Assembly: GCA_030606095.1 (NCBI GenBank)
Contig: JAUWHC010000040.1
Span: 1-12,203, forward strand
Direction of reading: 5' to 3'
From: Promethearchaeota archaeon
Lineage (GTDB): Archaea > Asgardarchaeota > Lokiarchaeia > Sigyniarchaeales > SOKP01
DNA: 12,203 nucleotides
Part shown: positions 6,527 to 12,203 of the stretch, piece by piece
Layout of the letters: each line of letters begins with the position of its first letter
Position numbering within the stretch: position 1 is the first letter of the stretch
The notes under the pieces: model-generated
Database searches by the model: none
What the model was told of the DNA's origin: nothing
The model's input: the letters and a program-made list of their open reading frames with translations, nothing else
Program-made: the position numbers and the translations under genes

Positions 6527-6538
6527 AATTATAAAAAA
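6527..6538 (+). promoter_or_regulatory. TATA box for the thiolase gene
   Basis: AATTATAAAAAA is centred about 27 bases before the ATG at 6560. With the archaeal TATA-to-start distance, the mRNA would begin at or within a few bases of the ATG, so the transcript is probably leaderless. No Shine-Dalgarno is present. Confidence 0.5.
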
Positions 6539-6559
6539 ATTTGCATTAATCAATTCATT

Positions 6560-8071
6560 ATGAGCAATAAATCACATCCTATAATTGTAGGAGCTGCTCA
6601 GTTCACACAACATAAACACACTCTTGATCCGCTTGATCCGCTAAATCTCATAGCTAAAGCATGTAAGATAGCTTTAAATGATGCTGGAACGCCTAATTTA
6701 AAGAAGTTCATTGATTCAGTTTATATGATTAATATTAAAAGTTGGTCTTACGAAGATGCTCCAGAAGAACTTAGCAAGATACTCTGTTTAAAACCCGAAC
6801 ATAAAGTTTATTTACCTGATGGGGGAGATAGTCCTCAGATGTTAGTAAATAGGGCAGCGAAGGCTATAACTTCTGGAAAAAGTCAAGTAGTCCTAATTAC
6901 GGGTGGAGAAGTCTCTTACTCCCGATACAAGGCAAAAAAGGGAAAATTTAATTTAAATTGGCCTCAATGGAAGGCTCCTAAGTATATGGAGGGTAAATTG
7001 TGGAATGGCATAAATGAATTTGCAAATAAATATAAGTTGAAATATCCTCCCGTTACATACGCCATTCTTGAGACTGCCGTACGCGCTGCTTCAGGAAGAA
7101 GTTTGGAAGATCATAAAAATCATATAGGTAAGATCTTTGAAGATTTCTCAAAGATTGCATCTAATAACGCCCACGCTTGGACCAATTGTTCTTATTCTGC
7201 TAAAGAAATTATAACACCCACTCATAGTAACCGTTATATCGCTCATCCTTATACTAAACTTATGTGTTCTAATGTATTTGTAGATCAATCCAGCGCGTTA
7301 ATAATGACAAGTAAGGAAATCGCTGAAAAACTCAAAATTGACCCTAAGCTCTGGATTTATCCAATGGGGGGGGCAGACTTTAAAAACATTTTTAATATTA
7401 CTCAACGTCCAAAGCTTTATAATTCACCCGCAACAAAAGAAGGTGCACATCTAGCGTTAGAACAAGCCGGACTTAAACTTGATGATATTGATTTATTTGA
7501 CATTTATAGTTGTTTTCCATCTATTGTAGAAATCATTAAAAATGAATTAGAGATAAAGGAAGATGATCCTCGCCCATTATCAATTACAGGTGGGCTTCCA
7601 TATTTTGGTGGTCCATGGAGTAATTATTCTTTACACGCAATCGTTTCTGCTGTAGATCTTATTCGTAAAAATCCTTTATTAAAAATAATGGTTGTAGCTA
7701 ATGGAGGATATAATACAAAACAGTCCTTTGGTATTTACGGTACTGAACCACCTGTTTTATTTTGGGGTGAACAAAATAATACTGAAATACAACAATCAAT
7801 CTTAGTAAAACAATTACAAAAACCTTTAGAACAAGCTAATGGAAATCTTACTATTGAGGGATATACAATAGCCTATGATCGAACTGGAATGCCCAAACAA
7901 GGGATAGTAATAGGAACTCTTGAAAATAATCGTCGTACTATAGCTTTTATTAATGTTGTTCCAGATATTTTAATTAAATTAGAAAAACAAGAACTCGTTG
8001 GTCAAAAATTCCCCGTTTATTATGACATTAACCTAGATCGAAATGTCATTAATCTCAAGAATTGGAATTAA
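6560..8071 (+). CDS. SCP2-type thiolase-like protein (TLP1-like), lacking thiolase cysteines
   Basis: A 503-residue protein. The N-terminal half opens PIIVGAAQFTQ and reaches GGDSPQMLVN (88-97), the place where true thiolases carry the nucleophilic cysteine; none is present. The C-terminal thiolase half has DIYSCFPS (314-321), TGGLPYFGGPWSNYSLHA (343-360) with the probable catalytic H359, and NGGYNTK (381-387) where thiolases have the CxG cysteine, again absent. Residues from about 415 to the end form an extra beta-rich domain (TIEGYTIAYDRTG, then GIVIGTLENNRR), like the additional C-terminal domain of thiolase-like protein type 1. It therefore probably binds acyl-CoA or an acyl ester but may not perform Claisen chemistry; hydrolase or transferase roles are open. 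The last 17 bases overlap aroD tail to tail. Fold confidence is high; the reaction is unknown. Confidence 0.88.
   Translation: MSNKSHPIIVGAAQFTQHKHTLDPLDPLNLIAKACKIALNDAGTPNLKKFIDSVYMINIKSWSYEDAPEELSKILCLKPEHKVYLPDGGDSPQMLVNRAAKAITSGKSQVVLITGGEVSYSRYKAKKGKFNLNWPQWKAPKYMEGKLWNGINEFANKYKLKYPPVTYAILETAVRAASGRSLEDHKNHIGKIFEDFSKIASNNAHAWTNCSYSAKEIITPTHSNRYIAHPYTKLMCSNVFVDQSSALIMTSKEIAEKLKIDPKLWIYPMGGADFKNIFNITQRPKLYNSPATKEGAHLALEQAGLKLDDIDLFDIYSCFPSIVEIIKNELEIKEDDPRPLSITGGLPYFGGPWSNYSLHAIVSAVDLIRKNPLLKIMVVANGGYNTKQSFGIYGTEPPVLFWGEQNNTEIQQSILVKQLQKPLEQANGNLTIEGYTIAYDRTGMPKQGIVIGTLENNRRTIAFINVVPDILIKLEKQELVGQKFPVYYDINLDRNVINLKNWN
6623..6640 (+). repeat. Perfect 9-base tandem duplication inside the thiolase gene
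   Basis: CTTGATCCG occurs twice in direct succession, encoding LDP-LDP at about residues 22-27. It keeps the frame and lies in a surface-like N-terminal loop, consistent with a recent small slippage event. Confidence 0.7.
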
Positions 8072-8810
8072 ATAATAATTGATGAATTTCTCGTAAAGTT
8101 TTGATGTTAATTTGTCCAGGAGCTGTTTTATCTCTTAGAGAACCATATGTCCATAATGAACCAAATTTAACACAAATAATTCTGGAAAAAATCCCCAATT
8201 CGCCCATAGCAAAACATACTATCTTTTTGCCGTCTTGTGAAAATGTTCTACAAATTTTTAAAATGTTTAAATTATCCTCGAATTTTTGAGGAGTAAATAT
8301 TAATTTAAAGATACTTTCATTTATTTTTCCTAAATCTACATAGCACTCATGAACTAACTTGTCTTTAAGCTCATCTAGAAGAGTAATTATTTCTTCATAT
8401 GTAGGAGTATCTTCAAAATCATGAAAAGAGAAAATTAAATCTACATTGTTTTTGTAAGCTAAATTTGTAATTATTTTCAAAATCTTAATATCAGACTTCA
8501 TTTCTAAATCCAAATAATTGGGTTTTGCTTCAACCAATAACTTCAAAATTTGTAATCGTTCATCTTTATTAAGATTATATTGACCTCGCTCTTGAATTCT
8601 CCTAAAAGTAAAGATTATTGGTATTTTAGGAGTGATATAACTCAACAATTCTGTTAAAAAGGAAACAGTGATAAAATTTACTTCATTTATGTAATCAAAT
8701 CTAAATTCAATTAAATCAGGCTTTTTTTCTAGCGTTGTTTCTACTAATTGTCTATTGGTATTAAGATCATCAGATTTAATTGGAATTGCAATACATATCT
8801 TATATTTCAT
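8055..8810 (-). CDS. aroD: 3-dehydroquinate dehydratase, class I
   Basis: A 251-residue TIM-barrel enzyme that dehydrates 3-dehydroquinate to 3-dehydroshikimate through a lysine Schiff base. Visible motifs are EFRFD (35-39, E35 and R37), FTFR with R70, DLEM with E103, SFHD with catalytic H130, FKLIFTPQ with the Schiff-base K169, SRI with R210, and APGQI with Q233 near the end. These match the class I residue set (His-Lys pair, C-terminal PGQ), the class expected in archaea, rather than class II. The length is normal and the start is ATG with no Shine-Dalgarno. It is the last gene of the leftward thiW-ATPase-adk-aroD run, 36 bases after adk. Its final 17 bases lie opposite the end of the thiolase gene, so convergent transcripts could interfere there. 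Confidence 0.95.
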   Translation of the reverse strand: MKYKICIAIPIKSDDLNTNRQLVETTLEKKPDLIEFRFDYINEVNFITVSFLTELLSYITPKIPIIFTFRRIQERGQYNLNKDERLQILKLLVEAKPNYLDLEMKSDIKILKIITNLAYKNNVDLIFSFHDFEDTPTYEEIITLLDELKDKLVHECYVDLGKINESIFKLIFTPQKFEDNLNILKICRTFSQDGKKIVCFAMGELGIFSRIICVKFGSLWTYGSLRDKTAPGQINIKTLREIHQLLFNSNS

Positions 8811-8846
8811 TATAATCCTATAAAAAAAATTATAGTAAAAATAAAT

Positions 8847-9509
8847 TTACACTTCGAGTATCTTTTTAATATCCTTCTCGGTTAATTCTAAAGTATTTTC
8901 AGCGTTTATCTTTCTCATCAACTTTTTCTTTTTGTAGTATTTTATTATTGGTTTTGCGTTCTTTTCGTAAGTATCTAACCGATTTTTTAAGGTTTCTTCA
9001 TTGTCGTCGCTCCTTTGTTCAAATTTAATTTCAGCGCCACATTTATCGCAAATACCTTCTGTTTTTGGTGGAAGAGTGTATATATTGTATATCTCCCCAC
9101 AATTTTTACAGCTATATCTACCTAAAATTCTTTTTGTAATGATATCACGACTTACATCTAATAAAAGGAATAAGTCTATTTCTGTTATCTCGGTTAAAGC
9201 TTCAGTTTGGGTTAATGTTCTTGGAAAGCCATCTAATATGAATCCATGTTCTTTCACATCTTCTTTACTTAGTCTATCCCCCACCATATCAATAGTTACT
9301 TCGTCCGGAACTAATTCACCCTTATCCATATATTCTTTAGCCTTTAAACCAAGGGGCGTTTCATTTTTTAAATTTTCTCGGAAAATATCCCCAGTGCTAA
9401 TATGTGGTATATCAGGTAAAACTTTCTTTATTTGAGAAGAGAATGTGCCCTTTCCACTTCCTGGAGGCCCGAATAGAACTACTCGCACTTTTGATTTCAA
9501 TTTAATCAT
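8847..9509 (-). CDS. adk: Adenylate kinase, zinc-lid long form
   Basis: A 220-residue enzyme that interconverts ATP + AMP and 2 ADP in the cytosol. The P-loop is GPPGSGKGT (14-22, K20). STGDIFRE (38-45) and GFILDGFPRT (89-98) are the AMP-binding and core motifs. The long LID domain starts at GRYSCKNC and carries four cysteines, C134, C137, C154 and C157, forming a structural zinc site as in Gram-positive Adk. QRSDDNEETLKNRLDTYE (165-182) is the usual R-x-D-D/R-L motif. This is the bacterial/eukaryotic-type long Adk, not the short trimeric archaeal AdkA. The ATG is preceded by a TATA-like box and no Shine-Dalgarno. It lies 36 bases upstream of aroD on the same strand and may be co-transcribed with it. 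Confidence 0.96.
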   Translation of the reverse strand: MIKLKSKVRVVLFGPPGSGKGTFSSQIKKVLPDIPHISTGDIFRENLKNETPLGLKAKEYMDKGELVPDEVTIDMVGDRLSKEDVKEHGFILDGFPRTLTQTEALTEITEIDLFLLLDVSRDIITKRILGRYSCKNCGEIYNIYTLPPKTEGICDKCGAEIKFEQRSDDNEETLKNRLDTYEKNAKPIIKYYKKKKLMRKINAENTLELTEKDIKKILEV

Positions 9510-9530
9510 CTCTTATAATAAGCGAATATT

Positions 9531-9540
9531 ATTTTTTATT
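9531..9540 (-). promoter_or_regulatory. Probable TATA box for adk
   Basis: Reading leftward the bases are AATAAAAAAT, centred about 27 bases before the ATG at 9509, which fits a leaderless adk transcript. AT-richness of the region makes a chance match possible. Confidence 0.35.
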
Positions 9541-9556
9541 AATATTAAAGAGTATA

Positions 9557-9599
9557 AGTGAATTAAATAACTTTCTTAAAATATTTACCAAAATTCACT
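9557..9599. repeat. 8-base inverted repeat upstream of adk
   Basis: AGTGAATT (9557-9564) and AATTCACT (9592-9599) are a perfect inverted pair with a 27-base spacer. They lie between the end of the P-loop ATPase gene and the adk TATA-like box. It could be a terminator stem for the ATPase mRNA or an operator. Confidence 0.3.
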
Positions 9600-9605
9600 A
9601 GGATA

Positions 9606-10193
9606 TTATTCCGTTACAAAAGGATTATCTACATTTTTAATTAGAAATTCAACTCTTTTCTTTTCTTTAATACTCAACAAATTCGAAAATTTACGAACAA
9701 TTGAGGTACCATAATAACTATTTCCGAAAAAAGTATTTGATTTATTTATTGTATTAATTAATAACTTTTCGCCCCCCATATGGAAATATAACGAAATATC
9801 GTTGATGATTAACACTGGAGTAGGGCTACTGTTATAAATTTTTATAATTTCATATATTTTTTTAAAATTATGACAAATGTTGCTATACATTTCATTTTTA
9901 TTCTTAGCATTCAGACGGGGGGGAATAATCTCTCCTATTAATTTAATGTTATTACATTTTACGCTATTTTCAAAATAATCTTGAACTCTTCCACCTATCT
10001 TTAAATCGTTAAAATAAGTTAATTTTGGAGCAAAATCTAATATGCTAATCTCTTTAGGGTCAACTTTTTTGCATTCTAGGAGAAATTGAACAAAATTAGC
10101 AGTATATAAAGTTTTACCGGTATTCGTTTCCCCATAGATAAGGGTTTTCTGACCAATTAAATTGCCAAAATTTAAGTCTCTATTAAATTTCAT
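9606..10193 (-). CDS. P-loop ATPase of unknown function
   Basis: A 195-residue soluble protein. The Walker A motif is GETNTGKT (21-28, K27) and the probable Walker B is PVLIIND (126-132), with D132 as the acid. Between them are ILDFAPKL (51-58), KIGGRVQDY (65-73) and an IIPPRLNAKN stretch (89-98). After Walker B come a YFHMGG turn and NSYYGTSI (158-165), which may hold sensor residues. Having the P-loop very near the N-terminus, with strand-loop-strand spacing like KaiC/RecA-type ATPases, suggests a compact ATPase core without extra domains. I do not recognise a named family, although similar short ATPases seem to occur in archaea. It starts 29 bases after thiW and precedes adk by 96 bases, so it may share an mRNA with thiW. 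No Shine-Dalgarno is visible. Confidence 0.8.
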   Translation of the reverse strand: MKFNRDLNFGNLIGQKTLIYGETNTGKTLYTANFVQFLLECKKVDPKEISILDFAPKLTYFNDLKIGGRVQDYFENSVKCNNIKLIGEIIPPRLNAKNKNEMYSNICHNFKKIYEIIKIYNSSPTPVLIINDISLYFHMGGEKLLINTINKSNTFFGNSYYGTSIVRKFSNLLSIKEKKRVEFLIKNVDNPFVTE

Positions 10194-10222
10194 AAATTTT
10201 TTGGAATAATTTTTTTTTGTAT

Positions 10223-10747
10223 TTAGTAGAACCTATCTCTTGAATACCCAGAGCGCTTAAGAATTTTTAAAACTATGAAACCTAGAGCAGATCCCACAAC
10301 AGAGCTCAGCATAAATAACCACCAAAAAAATAGTAGATTTGCTAGTGTAAACCCTTGAATTAAAGCTGTTATGGTACCACCAATGAATACTGTACCAATT
10401 GGTTCTGTAAATGCGGCATATTCAACATACTTTGGTTTTTTTTTCCATAAAATATGAGACGCGATTCCAACAACAATCGCGCCAGATACGCCCCCATGAA
10501 AACCATGGATCGTTCCAATTCCAGTTGAAAACCGTAGACTTGCAATACCTAAAGCAGTAATGCTAGAAAAAGTAACTCCTATTAGAACTCCCGTTATTAC
10601 ATTTATTAAATGAGCAAATGGATTTATCTTTGTACCGAACAACAAAAAATATCCAAATGGATTAAGATAGCTTAATGTAATTCCAACAGCCATAAAAATA
10701 CTTGCCATAGCAACTTTTAAGGTCAAGATTACATCTTTTTCGCTCAT
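10223..10747 (-). CDS. thiW: ThiW-like ECF transporter substrate-binding component
   Basis: A 174-residue integral membrane protein with five or six hydrophobic segments (about 9-27, 44-66, 78-100, 110-130 and 135-162). It fits the ThiW S-component family: HLINVITGVLIG (46-57), a GIGTIHGFHGGVSGA loop (76-90) and AAFTEPIGTVFIGG (111-124) are the typical family blocks. ThiW proteins are predicted to take up the thiazole precursor of thiamine (hydroxyethylthiazole) in partnership with the shared EcfA/EcfA'/EcfT energising module, none of which is in this window. A TTG at 10756 would add three residues (MIK); the ATG at 10747 is preferred. It is the first gene of the leftward run and is divergent from the FAH genes. 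The substrate is inferred from the family; no thiamine riboswitch is visible upstream. Confidence 0.85.
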   Translation of the reverse strand: MSEKDVILTLKVAMASIFMAVGITLSYLNPFGYFLLFGTKINPFAHLINVITGVLIGVTFSSITALGIASLRFSTGIGTIHGFHGGVSGAIVVGIASHILWKKKPKYVEYAAFTEPIGTVFIGGTITALIQGFTLANLLFFWWLFMLSSVVGSALGFIVLKILKRSGYSRDRFY

Positions 10748-10813
10748 TTTAATCAATTTTTCTTTGTTTTATCTATTTTTTGCTTACAATTTAAGCTTTT
10801 ACTACTATCTGAA

Positions 10814-10855
10814 AATTAAGTATCTTTAAAATTTAAACCTTATTTAATTAAGTAT
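10814..10855. repeat. 10-base direct repeat in divergent promoter region
   Basis: AATTAAGTAT occurs at 10814-10823 and 10846-10855, start to start 32 bases apart, or about three helical turns. It lies between thiW and the FAH genes and could be a pair of regulator sites; the low complexity leaves chance open. Confidence 0.3.
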
Positions 10856-10920
10856 AGTTGCCTTGTTCTAAAAAACTACGAAATAATCGATTTTTATTGA
10901 CGAAAGGCACAAACTACTTA

Positions 10921-10926
10921 AAGGAG
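10921..10926 (+). promoter_or_regulatory. Shine-Dalgarno of the first FAH gene
   Basis: AAGGAG lies 6 bases before a GTG (10933) and 12 before an ATG (10939) in the same frame. Spacing favours the GTG; alignment to the paralogue (MVKIG against MKIG) favours the ATG. An ATG at 10931 is followed at once by TGA, a start-stop element in another frame. Confidence 0.6.
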
Positions 10927-10938
10927 TGACATGTGATT

Positions 10939-11619
10939 ATGAAAATTGGAGAAAAGACGATTAGCCCTACGAAAATAATATGTATTGGTACGAATTATTT
11001 GGATCACATTGAAGAAACAAAATCAGAGACACCAAAAGAACCCGTTCTTTTTCCAAAAACATTAAATTGTCTGATAGGGGATGGTGAGCCAATTGTTTAT
11101 CCTAACTGGATATTTAGTAACCGTAAATACAACCGAATTGATTTTGAAGTAGAATTAGCATTTATCATTAAAGATAGATGTAAATATGTGAGCGCAAATC
11201 AAGCTTACGATCATATTTTAGGGTATACTGTATTTAACGATATTACTGCACGGAAGATACAAATAAAAGATATAATTTCAAAATTACCTTGGTTTCGCTC
11301 TAAATCATTAGATACTTTTGGTCCAATTGGTCCTAGAATTGTAAGTCTTTCTGAAATTAAAGATCCTCACGATCTCAAAATTGAGTTAAAAGTAAATGGA
11401 GAGACTAAACAATTATCGAATACTAAGTATTTGTTGTTTAAAGTTCCGGAGCTTTTAGAAAATATTTCAAAATTTTTTACTATGGAACCAGGAGATATTA
11501 TAGCAACTGGAACACCCGCAGGCATAGGACCAATCAAACCTGGAGATTTGATAGAAGCATCGATCGAAAAAATTGGTACCCTGACAAATAAAGTTGTATT
11601 AGAAAAGGAGTTGACTTAA
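10939..11619 (+). CDS. FAHD1-like fumarylacetoacetate hydrolase family enzyme, copy 1
   Basis: A 226-residue single-domain FAH-fold enzyme. The metal ligands are E70 and E72 (DFEVELAF) and D101 (FNDITAR); K122 (RSKSLDTFGPIGP) is the conserved lysine. NYLDHIEE holds H23 and E26, which match the lid His-Glu pair used by FAHD1 acylpyruvate hydrolase/oxaloacetate decarboxylase, and Q108 follows the ITAR motif. The C-terminus has GDIIATGTPAGIG (185-197). The overall plan and spacing are close to human FAHD1 as I remember it, so acylpyruvate cleavage or oxaloacetate decarboxylation is likely, needing Mg2+ or Mn2+. The exact substrate is unproven; related members act in catechol or homoprotocatechuate breakdown. 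An alternative GTG start lies two codons upstream. Its TAA is immediately followed by the ATG of a paralogue. Confidence 0.92.
   Translation: MKIGEKTISPTKIICIGTNYLDHIEETKSETPKEPVLFPKTLNCLIGDGEPIVYPNWIFSNRKYNRIDFEVELAFIIKDRCKYVSANQAYDHILGYTVFNDITARKIQIKDIISKLPWFRSKSLDTFGPIGPRIVSLSEIKDPHDLKIELKVNGETKQLSNTKYLLFKVPELLENISKFFTMEPGDIIATGTPAGIGPIKPGDLIEASIEKIGTLTNKVVLEKELT
11605..11610 (+). promoter_or_regulatory. Shine-Dalgarno of the second FAH gene
   Basis: AAGGAG inside the last codons of the first FAH gene lies 9 bases before the ATG at 11620, a normal spacing. It allows re-initiation directly at the TAAATG junction. Confidence 0.65.
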
Positions 11620-12203
11620 ATGGTAAAAATTGGCAATACTAATATAAACCCAACTAAAATTGTATGTCTAGGACGGAACTATTTGGATCATATTAGAGAA
11701 ACAAACGCGCGCGTCCCAGTAGAACCGGTTTTTTTTGTTAAAACACTTAATACGCTTATAACTGATAATAAACCAATTATTTATCCTAAAATTTTGTATG
11801 AAAGTCAGAGCTATAAACGAGTAGATCACGAAGTGGAACTAGCTTTTGTTATTTTCCAAACGTGTAAAAACATCACGGTGGATAATGCTTTCGATTACAT
11901 CCAAGGATATACAATTTTTTTAGACTTAACTGCGAGAACTATGCAAATTAGCGATAGAAATATAAAATTACCTTGGTATAGAAGCAAAAATTTCGATACT
12001 TTTGGACCAATAGGACCAATAATTGTTCCAAGCAGCGAAATTAACGACCCACATAACCTAACAATTCAATTAAAGATTAACGGGGAAACCAAACAATTTT
12101 CTAATACGAAACATATGTTGTTCAAAATTCCTCAAATTTTAGAATATTTATCAAAATTCATTACTTTGCAAAGAGGAGATATAATCGCAACGGGCACTCC
12201 AAG
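11620..12203 (+). CDS. FAHD1-like FAH family enzyme, copy 2 (3' end beyond window)
   Basis: The first 194 residues are visible, ending at the GDIIATGTP motif, so perhaps 30-35 residues are missing. It aligns without large gaps to copy 1 and begins MVKIGNTNINPTKIVCLGRN. It keeps the H24-E27 lid pair (NYLDHIRE), metal ligands E71, E73 and D102, Q109 and K123. Where copy 1 has FND, this copy has FLD, the FAHD1-like form. Differences cluster around 30-65 and at 78-83 and 105-115, next to the active-site mouth, so the two copies may differ in substrate or form a heteromer. It follows copy 1 with no spacer (TAA then ATG), so they are one transcript and probably translationally coupled. Each has its own Shine-Dalgarno. 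Confidence 0.92.
   Translation, partial: MVKIGNTNINPTKIVCLGRNYLDHIRETNARVPVEPVFFVKTLNTLITDNKPIIYPKILYESQSYKRVDHEVELAFVIFQTCKNITVDNAFDYIQGYTIFLDLTARTMQISDRNIKLPWYRSKNFDTFGPIGPIIVPSSEINDPHNLTIQLKINGETKQFSNTKHMLFKIPQILEYLSKFITLQRGDIIATGTP

Noticed and set aside
7366..7373. A run of eight G in the thiolase gene, and a run of seven G at 9917-9923 in the ATPase gene, considered as phase-variable slippage sites
   Set aside because: Both encode ordinary in-frame residues (Met-Gly-Gly-Ala and Pro-Pro), both genes are intact, and neither encodes a surface protein for which phase switching would make sense.
9001..9435. A 144-codon plus-strand open frame opposite adk
   Set aside because: It lies wholly within adk on the other strand, and adk has every family motif; the frame has no recognisable product.

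Overview
The window is AT-rich throughout and gene-dense. It most likely comes from an archaeon, and I suspect an Asgard (Lokiarchaeia-like) lineage, although no rRNA, tRNA or ribosomal marker is present to prove it. The archaeal signs are a class I (Schiff-base) 3-dehydroquinase, an archaeal-style stand-alone prephenate dehydrogenase with a GGSGGMG fold start, TTTATA/TTTAAA boxes about 25-30 bases before several start codons with no Shine-Dalgarno (probable leaderless mRNAs), and an archaeal-looking P-loop ATPase. The Asgard suggestion rests on LITAF-like membrane zinc ribbons and FAHD1-like hydrolases that resemble eukaryotic proteins. It is inference.

Layout. Positions 1-140 (minus) hold the start of a thymidylate-kinase-like protein whose P-loop lysine is serine. 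Positions 416-1649 (plus) hold two paralogous small proteins, each with a CxxC-hydrophobic helix-CxxC unit and a C-terminal zinc ribbon. Positions 1661-3435 (minus) are tyrA and aroE, overlapping by one base (TAATG). Positions 3618-5318 (minus) encode a soluble PAS-PAS histidine kinase with no response regulator nearby. Positions 5480-6004 (plus) are a bacterial-type shikimate kinase, followed by the C-terminal relic of a winged-helix regulator (6020-6154), a 57-residue zinc ribbon protein (6291-6464) with a good terminator hairpin, and a degenerate SCP2-type thiolase (6560-8071). On the minus strand, 8055-10747 carries thiW, a P-loop ATPase of unknown role, adk and aroD in that transcriptional order; aroD and the thiolase overlap tail to tail by 17 bases. 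From 10939 to the right edge (plus) run two tandem FAHD1-like genes, the second cut by the window.

How the genes fit together. Four genes belong to aromatic amino acid synthesis: aroD (dehydroquinate to dehydroshikimate), aroE (to shikimate), aroK (to shikimate 3-phosphate) and tyrA (prephenate to 4-hydroxyphenylpyruvate). They lie on both strands around the sensor kinase rather than in one operon. The genes that feed in dehydroquinate, EPSP synthase, chorismate synthase and chorismate mutase are not in the window. Adk and the thymidylate-kinase-like gene are nucleotide housekeeping, ThiW is a vitamin-precursor uptake component, and the thiolase and FAH proteins are probably acyl-CoA or oxo-acid enzymes.

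I see no CRISPR array, insertion sequence, prophage or RNA gene. The least ordinary content is the LITAF-like pair, the cysteine-less thiolase, the lysine-less kinase P-loop, the unknown P-loop ATPase and the regulator relic.
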